Positions 8,757-16,278 of a stretch of DNA of 64,000 bases are shown here, one piece after another (the stretch's first letter is position 1; each line of letters starts with the position of its first letter). Below the pieces are notes generated by a model. The model was given only the letters and a program-made list of their open reading frames with translations. It had not been told where the DNA came from and searched no databases. The stretch covers positions 5,208,001-5,272,000 of the forward strand of contig NZ_OCSR01000001.1 of NCBI RefSeq assembly GCF_900230185.1, read 5' to 3'. Position numbers and translations under genes: made by a program. The DNA is from Burkholderia sp. OK233. Its GTDB lineage: Bacteria > Pseudomonadota > Gammaproteobacteria > Burkholderiales > Burkholderiaceae.

Positions 8757-9191
8757 TCAGGATGGGAACGGAGGGGCGCGGGGCTGCGCGAAGGTGAGCG
8801 GCTCGACGCGGCGAACGCGCTCGAAACGGGTCGCGACGGTGTGCTGGACAGCACGGACGGTGACAAAGAACAGCGCCTCGACGCTGGGCACCGCCGGCAT
8901 GTGGGCGAGCAGACTGCAGTAGCCGCAGGCGTCGCCATCGGACATGGCAGCGTGTTGAGCGTGTTTGCTGCCGGGGTCGTCCGATGCCTGATCCTTCATC
9001 GAAGGCATCGAGGACATGGCGTCAATTTCCAGCATGGAAGCCATCGACGGCATCGAGCAATGCTCGCCTTCCATTCCGGCTTCACCACCATCACGTGCGG
9101 CGAGCGAATGCGAGATCGTTGGCGCGAGCGTGGCCATCAGGATCGCAAACAATCCCAGCCAACTGCCGATCTTCCGATAGAAACGACTCAA
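8757..9191 (-). CDS. DUF2946 family Met/His-rich protein
   Basis: A 144-residue protein with an N-terminal hydrophobic segment (LGLFAILMATLAP). A Met/His/Ser-rich stretch follows (HCSMPSMASM, SSMPSMKD, KHAQHAAM), then the DUF2946 signature DACGYCSLLAHMPAVP with a CxxC. Such methionine and histidine clusters often bind copper. The start is uncertain: the frame opens with TTG at 9191 without a strong ribosome site, and an ATG about 20 codons in would shorten the leader. It heads the copC group. DUF2946 genes commonly sit beside TonB-dependent receptors or copper proteins; the function is not established. Confidence 0.75.
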   Translation of the reverse strand: MSRFYRKIGSWLGLFAILMATLAPTISHSLAARDGGEAGMEGEHCSMPSMASMLEIDAMSSMPSMKDQASDDPGSKHAQHAAMSDGDACGYCSLLAHMPAVPSVEALFFVTVRAVQHTVATRFERVRRVEPLTFAQPRAPPFPS

Positions 9192-9302
9192 GATACGCCC
9201 GGCGAGACGATTAGAAGCTGTCGTGGATTATGCCATGGCCTATCGCATGTCCTGGCCAGACAGTAGACAATGCCTCATCCCGGCTACCGGCATGGAGTGC
9301 CC

Positions 9303-10649
9303 ATGAAAGCGTATCGCCCGCGCCCCCCGCATTTTCCCGGCGATCAGTCGCATGCGGAGTGGCGCGATCACACCTTGCCTTACGTCATCGTCGCCGCGCT
9401 GTTCGTGCTGATGATCACGCTGATCGTCTGGGTGGTCGATCCGGCGCCGCCGAAGACCATCACGATAAGCGCGGGCCCGCACGACAGTTCGTTCCTCGTC
9501 ACCGCCGATCAGTACAAGAAGATCCTTGCCCGTAACGGCATCACACTGACGGTGTTGGAATCCGACGGCTCGGTGCAGAACCTGAGTCGTCTGCTTGACC
9601 CGAAGCAGCATGTCGACCTCGCGCTCGTGCAAGGCGGTGTGGCCGACGGGCTCGATACCTCATCGCTGATGTCGCTCGGCAGCGTTTTCTATATTCCGGT
9701 GGTGGTGTTCTATCGCGGCACCGGTATCAGCGAGCTCTCAGAACTGGAAGGCAAACGAATTGCAATCGGCCGCGAAGGCAGCGGCACGCGTCTCCTCTCG
9801 CTCAAACTGCTGGAAGCAAATGGCATCCGACCGGGCGGCGACACCGTGCTGGTGCCGAGCGACGGCATGCAGGCCGCCACGCAACTCGTGGCGGGCGATG
9901 TCGACGCGGCGATCCTCAACGGCGACTCGGCCACGCGCGGCCTGATGCTGCGGCTCCTGAAAGTGCCTGGCATCTCGGTGATGGATTTCGACGAAGCGAG
10001 CGCCTATACGCGCCTCTTTCCCTACCTCGACGAGATCGATCTGCCGCCCGGCGTGCTGGATCTCAAGCGCAGAATTCCGCCCGACACCATTCATCTGATC
10101 AGCCCGACAGTCGAACTCGTGGCCCGGACCGGTCTGCATCCGGCGATTTCCGACTTGTTGATCGAGGCCGCGCAGGAGGTGCACGGCATGCCGGGGCTGT
10201 TGCAGCACGCGGGGGAGTTTCCGAGTCCGGTCGCCCATGAATATCAGATCAGCGAAGACGCGCAGCGCTACTACAAGACCGGCAAGAGTTTTCTATACCG
10301 CACGCTGCCGTTCTGGCTCGCGAGCATCGGCGATCGCACGCTCGTTCTGCTGCTGCCGATGGCGGTGCTGCTGTTTCCGGCGATGCGCCTGATCCCGGCA
10401 CTGTACCGGTGGCGCGTGCGCTCGCGCATCTATCGCTATTACGGCGCGCTGATTGCGATCGAACGCGGCGCACTGGCCGACTCGACCGAGGAGGAACGCA
10501 AGCAGCTTTTCGCGGAGCTCGATCATATCGAGGCGTCGCTGAGCCGCTTGCGTATGCCGCTCGCATACGCCGACGCGTTCTATGTGCTGCGCGAGCACGT
10601 CGGCTTCGTGCGGGTCCGGCTGGCAGCCGCGCAAGGCAGCCGCCTTTAA
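9303..10649 (+). CDS. Membrane-anchored TAXI-family substrate-binding protein
   Basis: A 448-residue protein. An N-terminal helix near residues 27-47 (YVIVAALFVLMITLIVWVV) is uncleaved. A periplasmic TAXI domain (TRAP-associated extracytoplasmic immunogenic) spans about 50-330, with ISAGPHDSSF and IAIGREGSGTR as ligand-loop motifs. A second helix lies near 345-370 (LVLLLPMAVLLFPAMRLI), followed by a basic cytoplasmic coiled tail with EEERKQLFAELDHIEASLSRL. Classical TAXI proteins are soluble partners of a TRAP permease. No permease gene is nearby, and the two membrane anchors suggest a sensor or a non-transport role. The ATG at 9303 is preferred to an earlier in-frame ATG. It is divergent from DUF2946. 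Confidence 0.85.
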   Translation: MKAYRPRPPHFPGDQSHAEWRDHTLPYVIVAALFVLMITLIVWVVDPAPPKTITISAGPHDSSFLVTADQYKKILARNGITLTVLESDGSVQNLSRLLDPKQHVDLALVQGGVADGLDTSSLMSLGSVFYIPVVVFYRGTGISELSELEGKRIAIGREGSGTRLLSLKLLEANGIRPGGDTVLVPSDGMQAATQLVAGDVDAAILNGDSATRGLMLRLLKVPGISVMDFDEASAYTRLFPYLDEIDLPPGVLDLKRRIPPDTIHLISPTVELVARTGLHPAISDLLIEAAQEVHGMPGLLQHAGEFPSPVAHEYQISEDAQRYYKTGKSFLYRTLPFWLASIGDRTLVLLLPMAVLLFPAMRLIPALYRWRVRSRIYRYYGALIAIERGALADSTEEERKQLFAELDHIEASLSRLRMPLAYADAFYVLREHVGFVRVRLAAAQGSRL

Positions 10650-10667
10650 CAGGGCGGCTGGCCTTCT

Positions 10668-11411
10668 TTACGCTTCGGCGGTGGCCGACGGTGCTGCCGG
10701 CGGCGTTGTCGATTCAGCGGCCGGGGTGTCTGCCGAGGCAGCCTGCGGCTGGCTCTCTGCCCCGGCTTGCGGAATGGCCGCTGCTTGCGCTGCTGCATCG
10801 ACCGGAACGGCAGCTGCTTGCGCTGCCTCATCGCCCGAAACGGCCGATGCGGCAGAAGCATTGGCGGACGCGTCAGCCGACGAGGCTGCTGCTTTCGCTG
10901 CGCCCCTGCCCGCACGATGTGCCTGCAGACGCTGCGCGCCGGCCGCTTCCTGCGCCGTCACCTTGCCTGCTTCGCCGCCCGTCAGATCGACGCGCGCGGC
11001 GCCTTCAACCAGGCATTTCCAGTAGCGGCTGCCACGGCACCAGGTTTTGATCGCGTCGCGCAACTCGGCTTCGCTCAGCGACAGCTCCTTCGCGTGAACC
11101 ACGAGATCCTCGAAGATGCCGACCTTCAGCGGCAGCTTGGGCGCCGGATTCTTCGGGAAAACATTCGGGAAGCGCTTTTGCAGTCTCCCGATCGATTTCA
11201 CCACCGGGTCCACCGGCTTCGCGTCGGCCGCGGGTCTGGCGTCAGCCGCGGGCTTGGCAGCAGGCGCGGCGCGGCGCGGCGACGACGGCTTGCGCGCAGG
11301 CTTCGTACCGGGCTTGGCGACCGGCTTTGCGACCGGCTTGGCAGCAGGCGCAGCTTCGGCGCGTGCCGCAGCCAGTTGCTTCTTCAATTCAGCAAGTTGT
11401 TCGAAACCCAT
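10668..11411 (-). CDS. ProQ/FinO-domain RNA chaperone
   Basis: A 247-residue protein. Residues of about 75-150 form a FinO/ProQ domain, including LQKRFPNVFPKNPAPKLPLKVGI and WCRGSRYWKCLV. It is flanked by a long Ala/Lys/Pro-rich N-terminal linker (AKPVAKPVAKPGTKPARK) and an Ala-rich C-terminal tail of about 80 residues. ProQ-type proteins bind structured RNA and help sRNA regulation. The low-complexity tails are common in Burkholderia homologues. Its start at 11411 (MGFEQLAELKKQL) is supported by homologues that begin in the same way. It is convergent with the TAXI gene, with only 18 bp between. Confidence 0.88.
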   Translation of the reverse strand: MGFEQLAELKKQLAAARAEAAPAAKPVAKPVAKPGTKPARKPSSPRRAAPAAKPAADARPAADAKPVDPVVKSIGRLQKRFPNVFPKNPAPKLPLKVGIFEDLVVHAKELSLSEAELRDAIKTWCRGSRYWKCLVEGAARVDLTGGEAGKVTAQEAAGAQRLQAHRAGRGAAKAAASSADASANASAASAVSGDEAAQAAAVPVDAAAQAAAIPQAGAESQPQAASADTPAAESTTPPAAPSATAEA

Positions 11412-11507
11412 AGCGCACAATCAATCGAGAAAGACAGGATTGTAGCAGCGTGTTGAAACATGCTCGTGAGAGGCGGTGAGACGTCGTACGCCAGCGGTAG
11501 CGAACGT

Positions 11508-12872
11508 TCAGCTTCTAACCGCCGCAGGCACCGTAACCTCAACCGCCGTCAGGCCAAAAACCGAAACGCACAAGCCGGACCGGCCGGCGTTGTTGCGCAG
11601 GGAAAGCCGCAGTTGATGCCGTGCGGCGATCCGGGCCACAATCGCCAACCCAAGTCCGCTGCCCTCGCCCTTCGCCTCTTCCCCTCGATAAAAGCGGTCG
11701 AAAACCCGCTCGATCTCAGCCTCCGGGATCCCGGACCCGCTGTCCACAACATCAAACCCCACGCGCTCGCCCGATCGTTTCAGAATCACGTCGACACGCC
11801 CGCCCCGCGGCGTATGCCGGATCGCATTGTTGATCAGGTTGCCCAACAGAACACTCATCCCATGCGGCTCAGCCAGCACCGTGTAGGCATCGTAGTTCGC
11901 GCGAGCGTCTTCGCACTCAAGCCCGAGATCGATCTCCTTCGTCTCCGCGAGCAGCGAAAAATCGCCGACGGCCTGCTCGCCGATCCGGCGCAAACTCACC
12001 GGCACCATCGACGTCACCGGATGCGCATCCTCACGAGCCAACGTCAACAACTGCTGCACCAGGTGAATGATCCGGTTGACCCGCCCCTCGACCCGCTCCA
12101 GCGTTTGCCCCTCGCCCTTTAGCGAGCCGTCACGGGAAGCCGCCTGCAATTGCAGCTTCAGCGCCGCAAGCGGCGAGCGCAACTCGTGCGCGGCATCGGC
12201 GATAAACGTGCGCTGCGCCTGCGAAGCAACGTGCAGACGTTGCAGCAGATCGTTAAGCGCCTGCACCAGCGGCTTGATTTCGACCGGCACGCTGCCGTCC
12301 AGATGCAATGGCTCCAGCGAATCGAGCGAACGGGTCGTCAGCGCGCGCGTCAACCCGCCGATCGGCGCCAGCCCCCTTGCCACCACCAGCAGCACCAGCA
12401 CGATCGTCACCGGCACCAGCAGGCCGAGCGGCCAGAGCGTATGCAGTGCCAGTTTCAGCGCAAGGTCTTCGCGCACGGAGATCGGTTGCGCAACCTGGAT
12501 ATAACGGTCGTGCTGCTCCAGACCGAACGCGCGCCAGTGAGTTTCGCCGCGCTCGACCGTGCTGAAACCCGCGGGCAATCGCGAGAATACCGGCACCTGC
12601 ATCGAGTGATAGATGAGCTTGCCGGAGCTGTCCCAGATTTCGATCAAGACCCGGTCGTCGGCCAGATCGCCCAGGTCGGGATTGCGATGCTCGCCGTCTC
12701 CCGCACCGGCCAGATTCGACGGCAACGACAGCGCCACGGTACGCAGCTCGAAGTCGAACAGTTCGCCCGCTTCTTCGCGTGCGGTGTGAAAGATGCCGAA
12801 GCCGGCCACGCCCGAGGCCGCGGCCAGCCCGAAAATCAGCCAGCCCAGCAGCCAGCGGCGAATCGACGTCAT
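11508..12872 (-). CDS. Sensor histidine kinase, QseC/TctE-like
   Basis: A 454-residue inner-membrane kinase. Helix 1 spans about residues 9-30, a periplasmic sensor region about 31-165, and helix 2 about 166-188. A HAMP-like linker, a dimerisation domain with FIADAAHELRSPLAAL (phospho-His), and an ATPase domain with NLINNAIRHT, DSGSGIPE and GSGLGLAIV follow. The start overlaps the regulator stop as TGATG. With the response regulator it forms a classic pair. The periplasmic sequence does not reveal the signal. The location opposite an efflux operon suggests a stress or metal sensor of the QseBC/PmrAB/IrlRS type. Confidence 0.93.
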   Translation of the reverse strand: MTSIRRWLLGWLIFGLAAASGVAGFGIFHTAREEAGELFDFELRTVALSLPSNLAGAGDGEHRNPDLGDLADDRVLIEIWDSSGKLIYHSMQVPVFSRLPAGFSTVERGETHWRAFGLEQHDRYIQVAQPISVREDLALKLALHTLWPLGLLVPVTIVLVLLVVARGLAPIGGLTRALTTRSLDSLEPLHLDGSVPVEIKPLVQALNDLLQRLHVASQAQRTFIADAAHELRSPLAALKLQLQAASRDGSLKGEGQTLERVEGRVNRIIHLVQQLLTLAREDAHPVTSMVPVSLRRIGEQAVGDFSLLAETKEIDLGLECEDARANYDAYTVLAEPHGMSVLLGNLINNAIRHTPRGGRVDVILKRSGERVGFDVVDSGSGIPEAEIERVFDRFYRGEEAKGEGSGLGLAIVARIAARHQLRLSLRNNAGRSGLCVSVFGLTAVEVTVPAAVRS

Positions 12873-13531
12873 CAGCACCTCTTCAGACGGTAGCCTACGC
12901 CGCGCACGGTCACCACCTGCTCCGCACCGATCTTGCGCCGCAAACTATGCACGTGCACTTCGATGGTGTTGCTGCCCACCTCCTCGCCCCAGCCGTATAG
13001 CTTCTCTTCCAGCTCAGGCTTGGTGAACACGCGCGTGGGCTCTTCGATCAACGCCTGCAGCAAGGCGAACTCGCGCGGCACGAGCGGCAAGAGTTCGCCA
13101 CCTTTGGTGACTTCGTGCGCCGCGGGATCGAGTGTGAGCTCGCCGTGCGCATAGACGGGCTGCTTCTGCCCGGTGCGCCGCCGCAATAGCGCGCGCACCC
13201 GCGCGGCCAGTTCGTCGAGATCGAATGGTTTGATCAGATAATCGTCGGCGCCCGCATCGAGGCCGCGAATCCGCTCGTCGACCGCGTCGCGCGCGGTCAG
13301 GATGATCACCGGTGCGGCGCCTCCGCTCTTGCGGTAGGCATTGAGCACGTCGATGCCGTCCTTCTTCGGCAAGCCGAGATCGAGCAGCACGAGGTCGTAC
13401 ACGCCGTTGCCCAGCGACAGTTCCGCCGCGCGGCCGTCTTCGGCCCAGTCGATCGCGTAGCCCGAGCGGCGCATCGCGCCCAACACCGTCTCCGCAATCA
13501 TGTCGTCGTCTTCGACCAGTAGCAGACGCAT
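12872..13531 (-). CDS. OmpR/PhoB-family response regulator
   Basis: A 219-residue regulator beginning MRLLLVEDDDMIAETVLGAM. The receiver domain has the acidic pair (EDD), the phospho-Asp within LVLLDLGLPKKDG (D51), and the conserved Lys near KPFDLDEL. The C-terminal winged helix ends EVHVHSLRRKIGAEQVVTVRGVGYRL. The ATG at 13531 follows GGAGAGAGGCC; an upstream in-frame ATG lacks this. It is transcribed away from the TolC/HlyD/RND operon. The shared intergenic region contains the 11-bp phased CTTA array, probably its own binding site. Confidence 0.95.
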   Translation of the reverse strand: MRLLLVEDDDMIAETVLGAMRRSGYAIDWAEDGRAAELSLGNGVYDLVLLDLGLPKKDGIDVLNAYRKSGGAAPVIILTARDAVDERIRGLDAGADDYLIKPFDLDELAARVRALLRRRTGQKQPVYAHGELTLDPAAHEVTKGGELLPLVPREFALLQALIEEPTRVFTKPELEEKLYGWGEEVGSNTIEVHVHSLRRKIGAEQVVTVRGVGYRLKRC

Positions 13532-13575
13532 GGCCTCTCCTCTCTCCAGTTTGCCCGCATTGTCCAACCCGTTAG

Positions 13576-13672
13576 CTTAACGCTTCCTTATGCTTCCCTT
13601 ATGGGATGCTTAGGCGACGCTGAAGGGAGGCTTAGGGGATGCTTAATGTCCGTTAAGCGTTCCTTAAGCTCC
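13576..13672. promoter_or_regulatory. Array of CTTA motifs phased at 11 bp
   Basis: CTTA occurs at 13576, 13587, 13598, 13609, 13631, 13642 and 13663, with degenerate copies CTGA at 13620 and GTTA at 13652. Intervals are 11,11,11,11,11,11,10,11. Helical phasing with direct repeats is the hallmark of OmpR/PhoB-family regulator binding. The array fills the space between the divergent response-regulator gene and the efflux operon. I infer that the regulator binds here to control itself and the efflux genes. Confidence 0.65.
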
Positions 13673-13745
13673 CCGTCAGCAGAATCGGCACCTGTTCTGC
13701 GACATCCGTTCGCGGCTGTCCCACATTTTGTTCAGGAGCCGGATC

Positions 13746-15152
13746 TTGCCCGTTTTCAACGCCGCCGCAGCGGCACGGTTGCGCGTGCTCGTGCCGATCT
13801 GCGCGATGCTGCTCGGCGGGTGCACGTGGTATCACCGCGAGCCGCTCGCACCGCAGGATACGTCGACCTCGGCCCGCTCGCTCGAACGTATCCAGATCGA
13901 TCCGTCCACCATGCCGCTGCCGGAACTGGCCGCGCATCGCTTCGATCCGTCCGACGGGCTCGACATCGACGAAGTCGCGATGCTGGCCGTGGCGAACAAT
14001 CCCGACCTGAAGCTGGCCCGCGACGATCTCGGCATCGCCCGGGCTCAGGCTTATTCAGCCGGACTGTTGCCCGATCCGCAACTGAGCGTATCGAGCGATT
14101 ACCCGGGCGCGGCCGGCGCCACGCGCGCGTTCAATTACGGCCTGAGCATCGACGTGATGGCGATCGTGCTACGCAGCGCGAACAAACAATCCGCCGACGC
14201 GACGGTAGCCAAAACCGATCTCGGGCTGCTGTGGCAGGAATGGCAGATCGTCGCCCAGGCGCGGCAGTTGTTCATCAAGACGCGCTTCCAGCAGGACACG
14301 CTGCCGCTGTTGCAACAGCAGCGCGACCTCGCTCGCACGCGCTACGAACGCATAGCCGACGCGCATCGCGACGGCAATCTCACCGACGACACGCTGACCG
14401 CCGCGCTCACCGCCTACAGCGATGCGCGCAAGCAATACACCGATGCCGAACGGGCCGCGGAACAGACGCATCACGATCTGAACGCGCTGCTCGGCCTCTC
14501 GCCGGAGGTGCAGTTGCCACTCACCGGCAGCGAAGACACGACCGAACTGCCCGACGCGACGCTCGACGCGGCGCTGGTCAGACTCGCCCAGCGCCGCCCG
14601 GATCTGATCGCCCTGCAGGCGGGCTATGAAGCGCAGGAGCAGAAATACCGCGCGGCGATTCTCAGCCAGTTTCCGAGTCTTTCCGTGGGTTTCGTGCGTG
14701 CGCGCGACACCTCGAACATCTACACGAGCGGCTTCCAGATCAATCTGAGTTTGCCGATCTTCAACCGCAATCAAGGCAACGTCGCGATCGAAAAAGCGAC
14801 GCGTCAGCGTTTGCGCGACGAATATCAGTCGCGCCTGAACCAGGCTTATGCCGATGTGGCCCATATGCGTGCGGACAGCGTGATTCTCACGCGACAGTTG
14901 CAGCAAACCGACGCCGCGCTGCCCGATGTGGATCTCGCCGCGCAACATGCGGCCGAAGCCTACGCGCAGCACAATCTCGTGCTCGGTGCCTACACGGATG
15001 CGCAAAGCGCCGCGCTCACCAAACGTGTCGACGTCGCCACGCTGCGCGAATCGCTCGCCGAACAACGCGTCGGCTTGCAGGCGTTGCTGGGCAGCGCAAT
15101 CCCCGACGCCTTTTCCTCCGCTCAGACCTTCACCGAAACTCATGCGAAATAG
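13746..15152 (+). CDS. TolC-family outer-membrane efflux lipoprotein
   Basis: A 468-residue protein from a TTG at 13746. AGGAG lies 7 nt upstream, which favours this start over another TTG at 13728. A lipoprotein signal ends in LLGGC, followed by two OEP repeats with long helical hairpins, for example QARQLFIKTRFQQDTLPLLQ. It would form the outer-membrane channel of the tripartite pump encoded by the next two genes. Its stop overlaps the adaptor gene by 11 bp. This short, CusC-like version fits heavy-metal or small-molecule RND systems; the substrate is not evident. Confidence 0.9.
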   Translation: MPVFNAAAAARLRVLVPICAMLLGGCTWYHREPLAPQDTSTSARSLERIQIDPSTMPLPELAAHRFDPSDGLDIDEVAMLAVANNPDLKLARDDLGIARAQAYSAGLLPDPQLSVSSDYPGAAGATRAFNYGLSIDVMAIVLRSANKQSADATVAKTDLGLLWQEWQIVAQARQLFIKTRFQQDTLPLLQQQRDLARTRYERIADAHRDGNLTDDTLTAALTAYSDARKQYTDAERAAEQTHHDLNALLGLSPEVQLPLTGSEDTTELPDATLDAALVRLAQRRPDLIALQAGYEAQEQKYRAAILSQFPSLSVGFVRARDTSNIYTSGFQINLSLPIFNRNQGNVAIEKATRQRLRDEYQSRLNQAYADVAHMRADSVILTRQLQQTDAALPDVDLAAQHAAEAYAQHNLVLGAYTDAQSAALTKRVDVATLRESLAEQRVGLQALLGSAIPDAFSSAQTFTETHAK

Positions 15153-16278
15153 CCCACTTGCGGCGCGGCGGCCGCGCATCGCTACTTATGCGATTTCTCT
15201 TGCCTGCGCCGTGCTTATGAGCGCCGGCGTGCATGCGGCCGGTGCGGCTAGCGCAGCGAGTGCGTCCGCTGGCGACGATGCGGCCGACCAATCCGTCGTA
15301 TCCGTGCAAACCGTACGGGTGCAGCGCGCCGTCATCGCGCAACCGGTACGCGCGTATGGCATCGTCGCGGCGTCCGCGTCGAACCTGACCACGATTAATC
15401 TGCCGTACATCGCGCGTATTGTGCAGATGCGCGTGCAGGCCGGTCAGAGCGTGACGCGCGGCACCCCGCTTTTCGTCGTGCAAGCCGACCCTGCCGCCGT
15501 GCTCGCCGCCACCCAGGCGAAAAGCGCCGTGACCCTGGCGCAAGGCGAACTCGCGCGCACGCAATCGCTGTACGACAAAGGGCTCGCCACGCAATCGCAA
15601 CTCGCCACCGCTCGCAAGGCCGCCGAGGACGCGCAGCAGGCGCTCGCGGCGCAGAACCAGACGGGTGTCGCGAACGGCAACAAGGTCATCGGAGCGCCGA
15701 TCGACGGTGTGGTTTTGCAGCTATCGGCGGCACAGGGCGATCAGGTGCAGCCCGGCGCCGCGATCCTGCAACTGGCCGGCGGAAACGGCAAGGATGCGCG
15801 CGCGAACGTCACGCTCGGCGTCGAGCCGTCGGACGTCCCCGCTATCCGTACCGGCGACATGGTCACGCTGCACGGCCTGTCCACCTCGCTCGCCAGGGCC
15901 GCGGCGGACGGTCAGGTGGTGCTCGTCGGGGCATCAGTCGATCAGCAAAGCCAGCTCGTCAACGTCGGCGCGAACGTCCCGCTCGGACAGAGCGCGTTCA
16001 TTCCGGGGACGCGTGTCAGCGCCGACATCGCGACTCGCAGCGGCACGCATTGGGTCGTGCCGCGTGCCGCCGTACTGAAAGACGACAAAGGCGCGTACGT
16101 GTTCCAGATCACGCCGCAAAACAAGGCGCGCCGCGTGGCCGTGGTCACGCAAATCGAGAACGGCGACCGCTACGGCGTGGACGGCCCGATCGACGGTGCA
16201 CAAGGCCTCGTCGTCAGCGGCAACTATGAATTGAAGGACGGCATGGCGGTGCGGGCTGGCGGAGGCGCGCCGCGATGA
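15142..16278 (+). CDS. RND efflux periplasmic adaptor (HlyD/MFP family)
   Basis: A 378-residue adaptor with an N-terminal signal (SLACAVLMSAGVHAAGAA). A barrel-sandwich part has LPYIARIVQMRVQAGQSVTRG and IGAPIDGVVLQLSAAQGDQV, with a helical hairpin between (AQGELARTQSLYDKGLATQSQL). Membrane-proximal domains end in GNYELKDGMAVRAG. It bridges the RND pump and the TolC-like channel. The ATG at 15142 overlaps the preceding gene by 11 bp, and the 3' end overlaps the RND gene as ATGA, so all three are coupled. No His-rich metal-binding extension is visible. Confidence 0.92.
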   Translation: MRNSPLAARRPRIATYAISLACAVLMSAGVHAAGAASAASASAGDDAADQSVVSVQTVRVQRAVIAQPVRAYGIVAASASNLTTINLPYIARIVQMRVQAGQSVTRGTPLFVVQADPAAVLAATQAKSAVTLAQGELARTQSLYDKGLATQSQLATARKAAEDAQQALAAQNQTGVANGNKVIGAPIDGVVLQLSAAQGDQVQPGAAILQLAGGNGKDARANVTLGVEPSDVPAIRTGDMVTLHGLSTSLARAAADGQVVLVGASVDQQSQLVNVGANVPLGQSAFIPGTRVSADIATRSGTHWVVPRAAVLKDDKGAYVFQITPQNKARRVAVVTQIENGDRYGVDGPIDGAQGLVVSGNYELKDGMAVRAGGGAPR

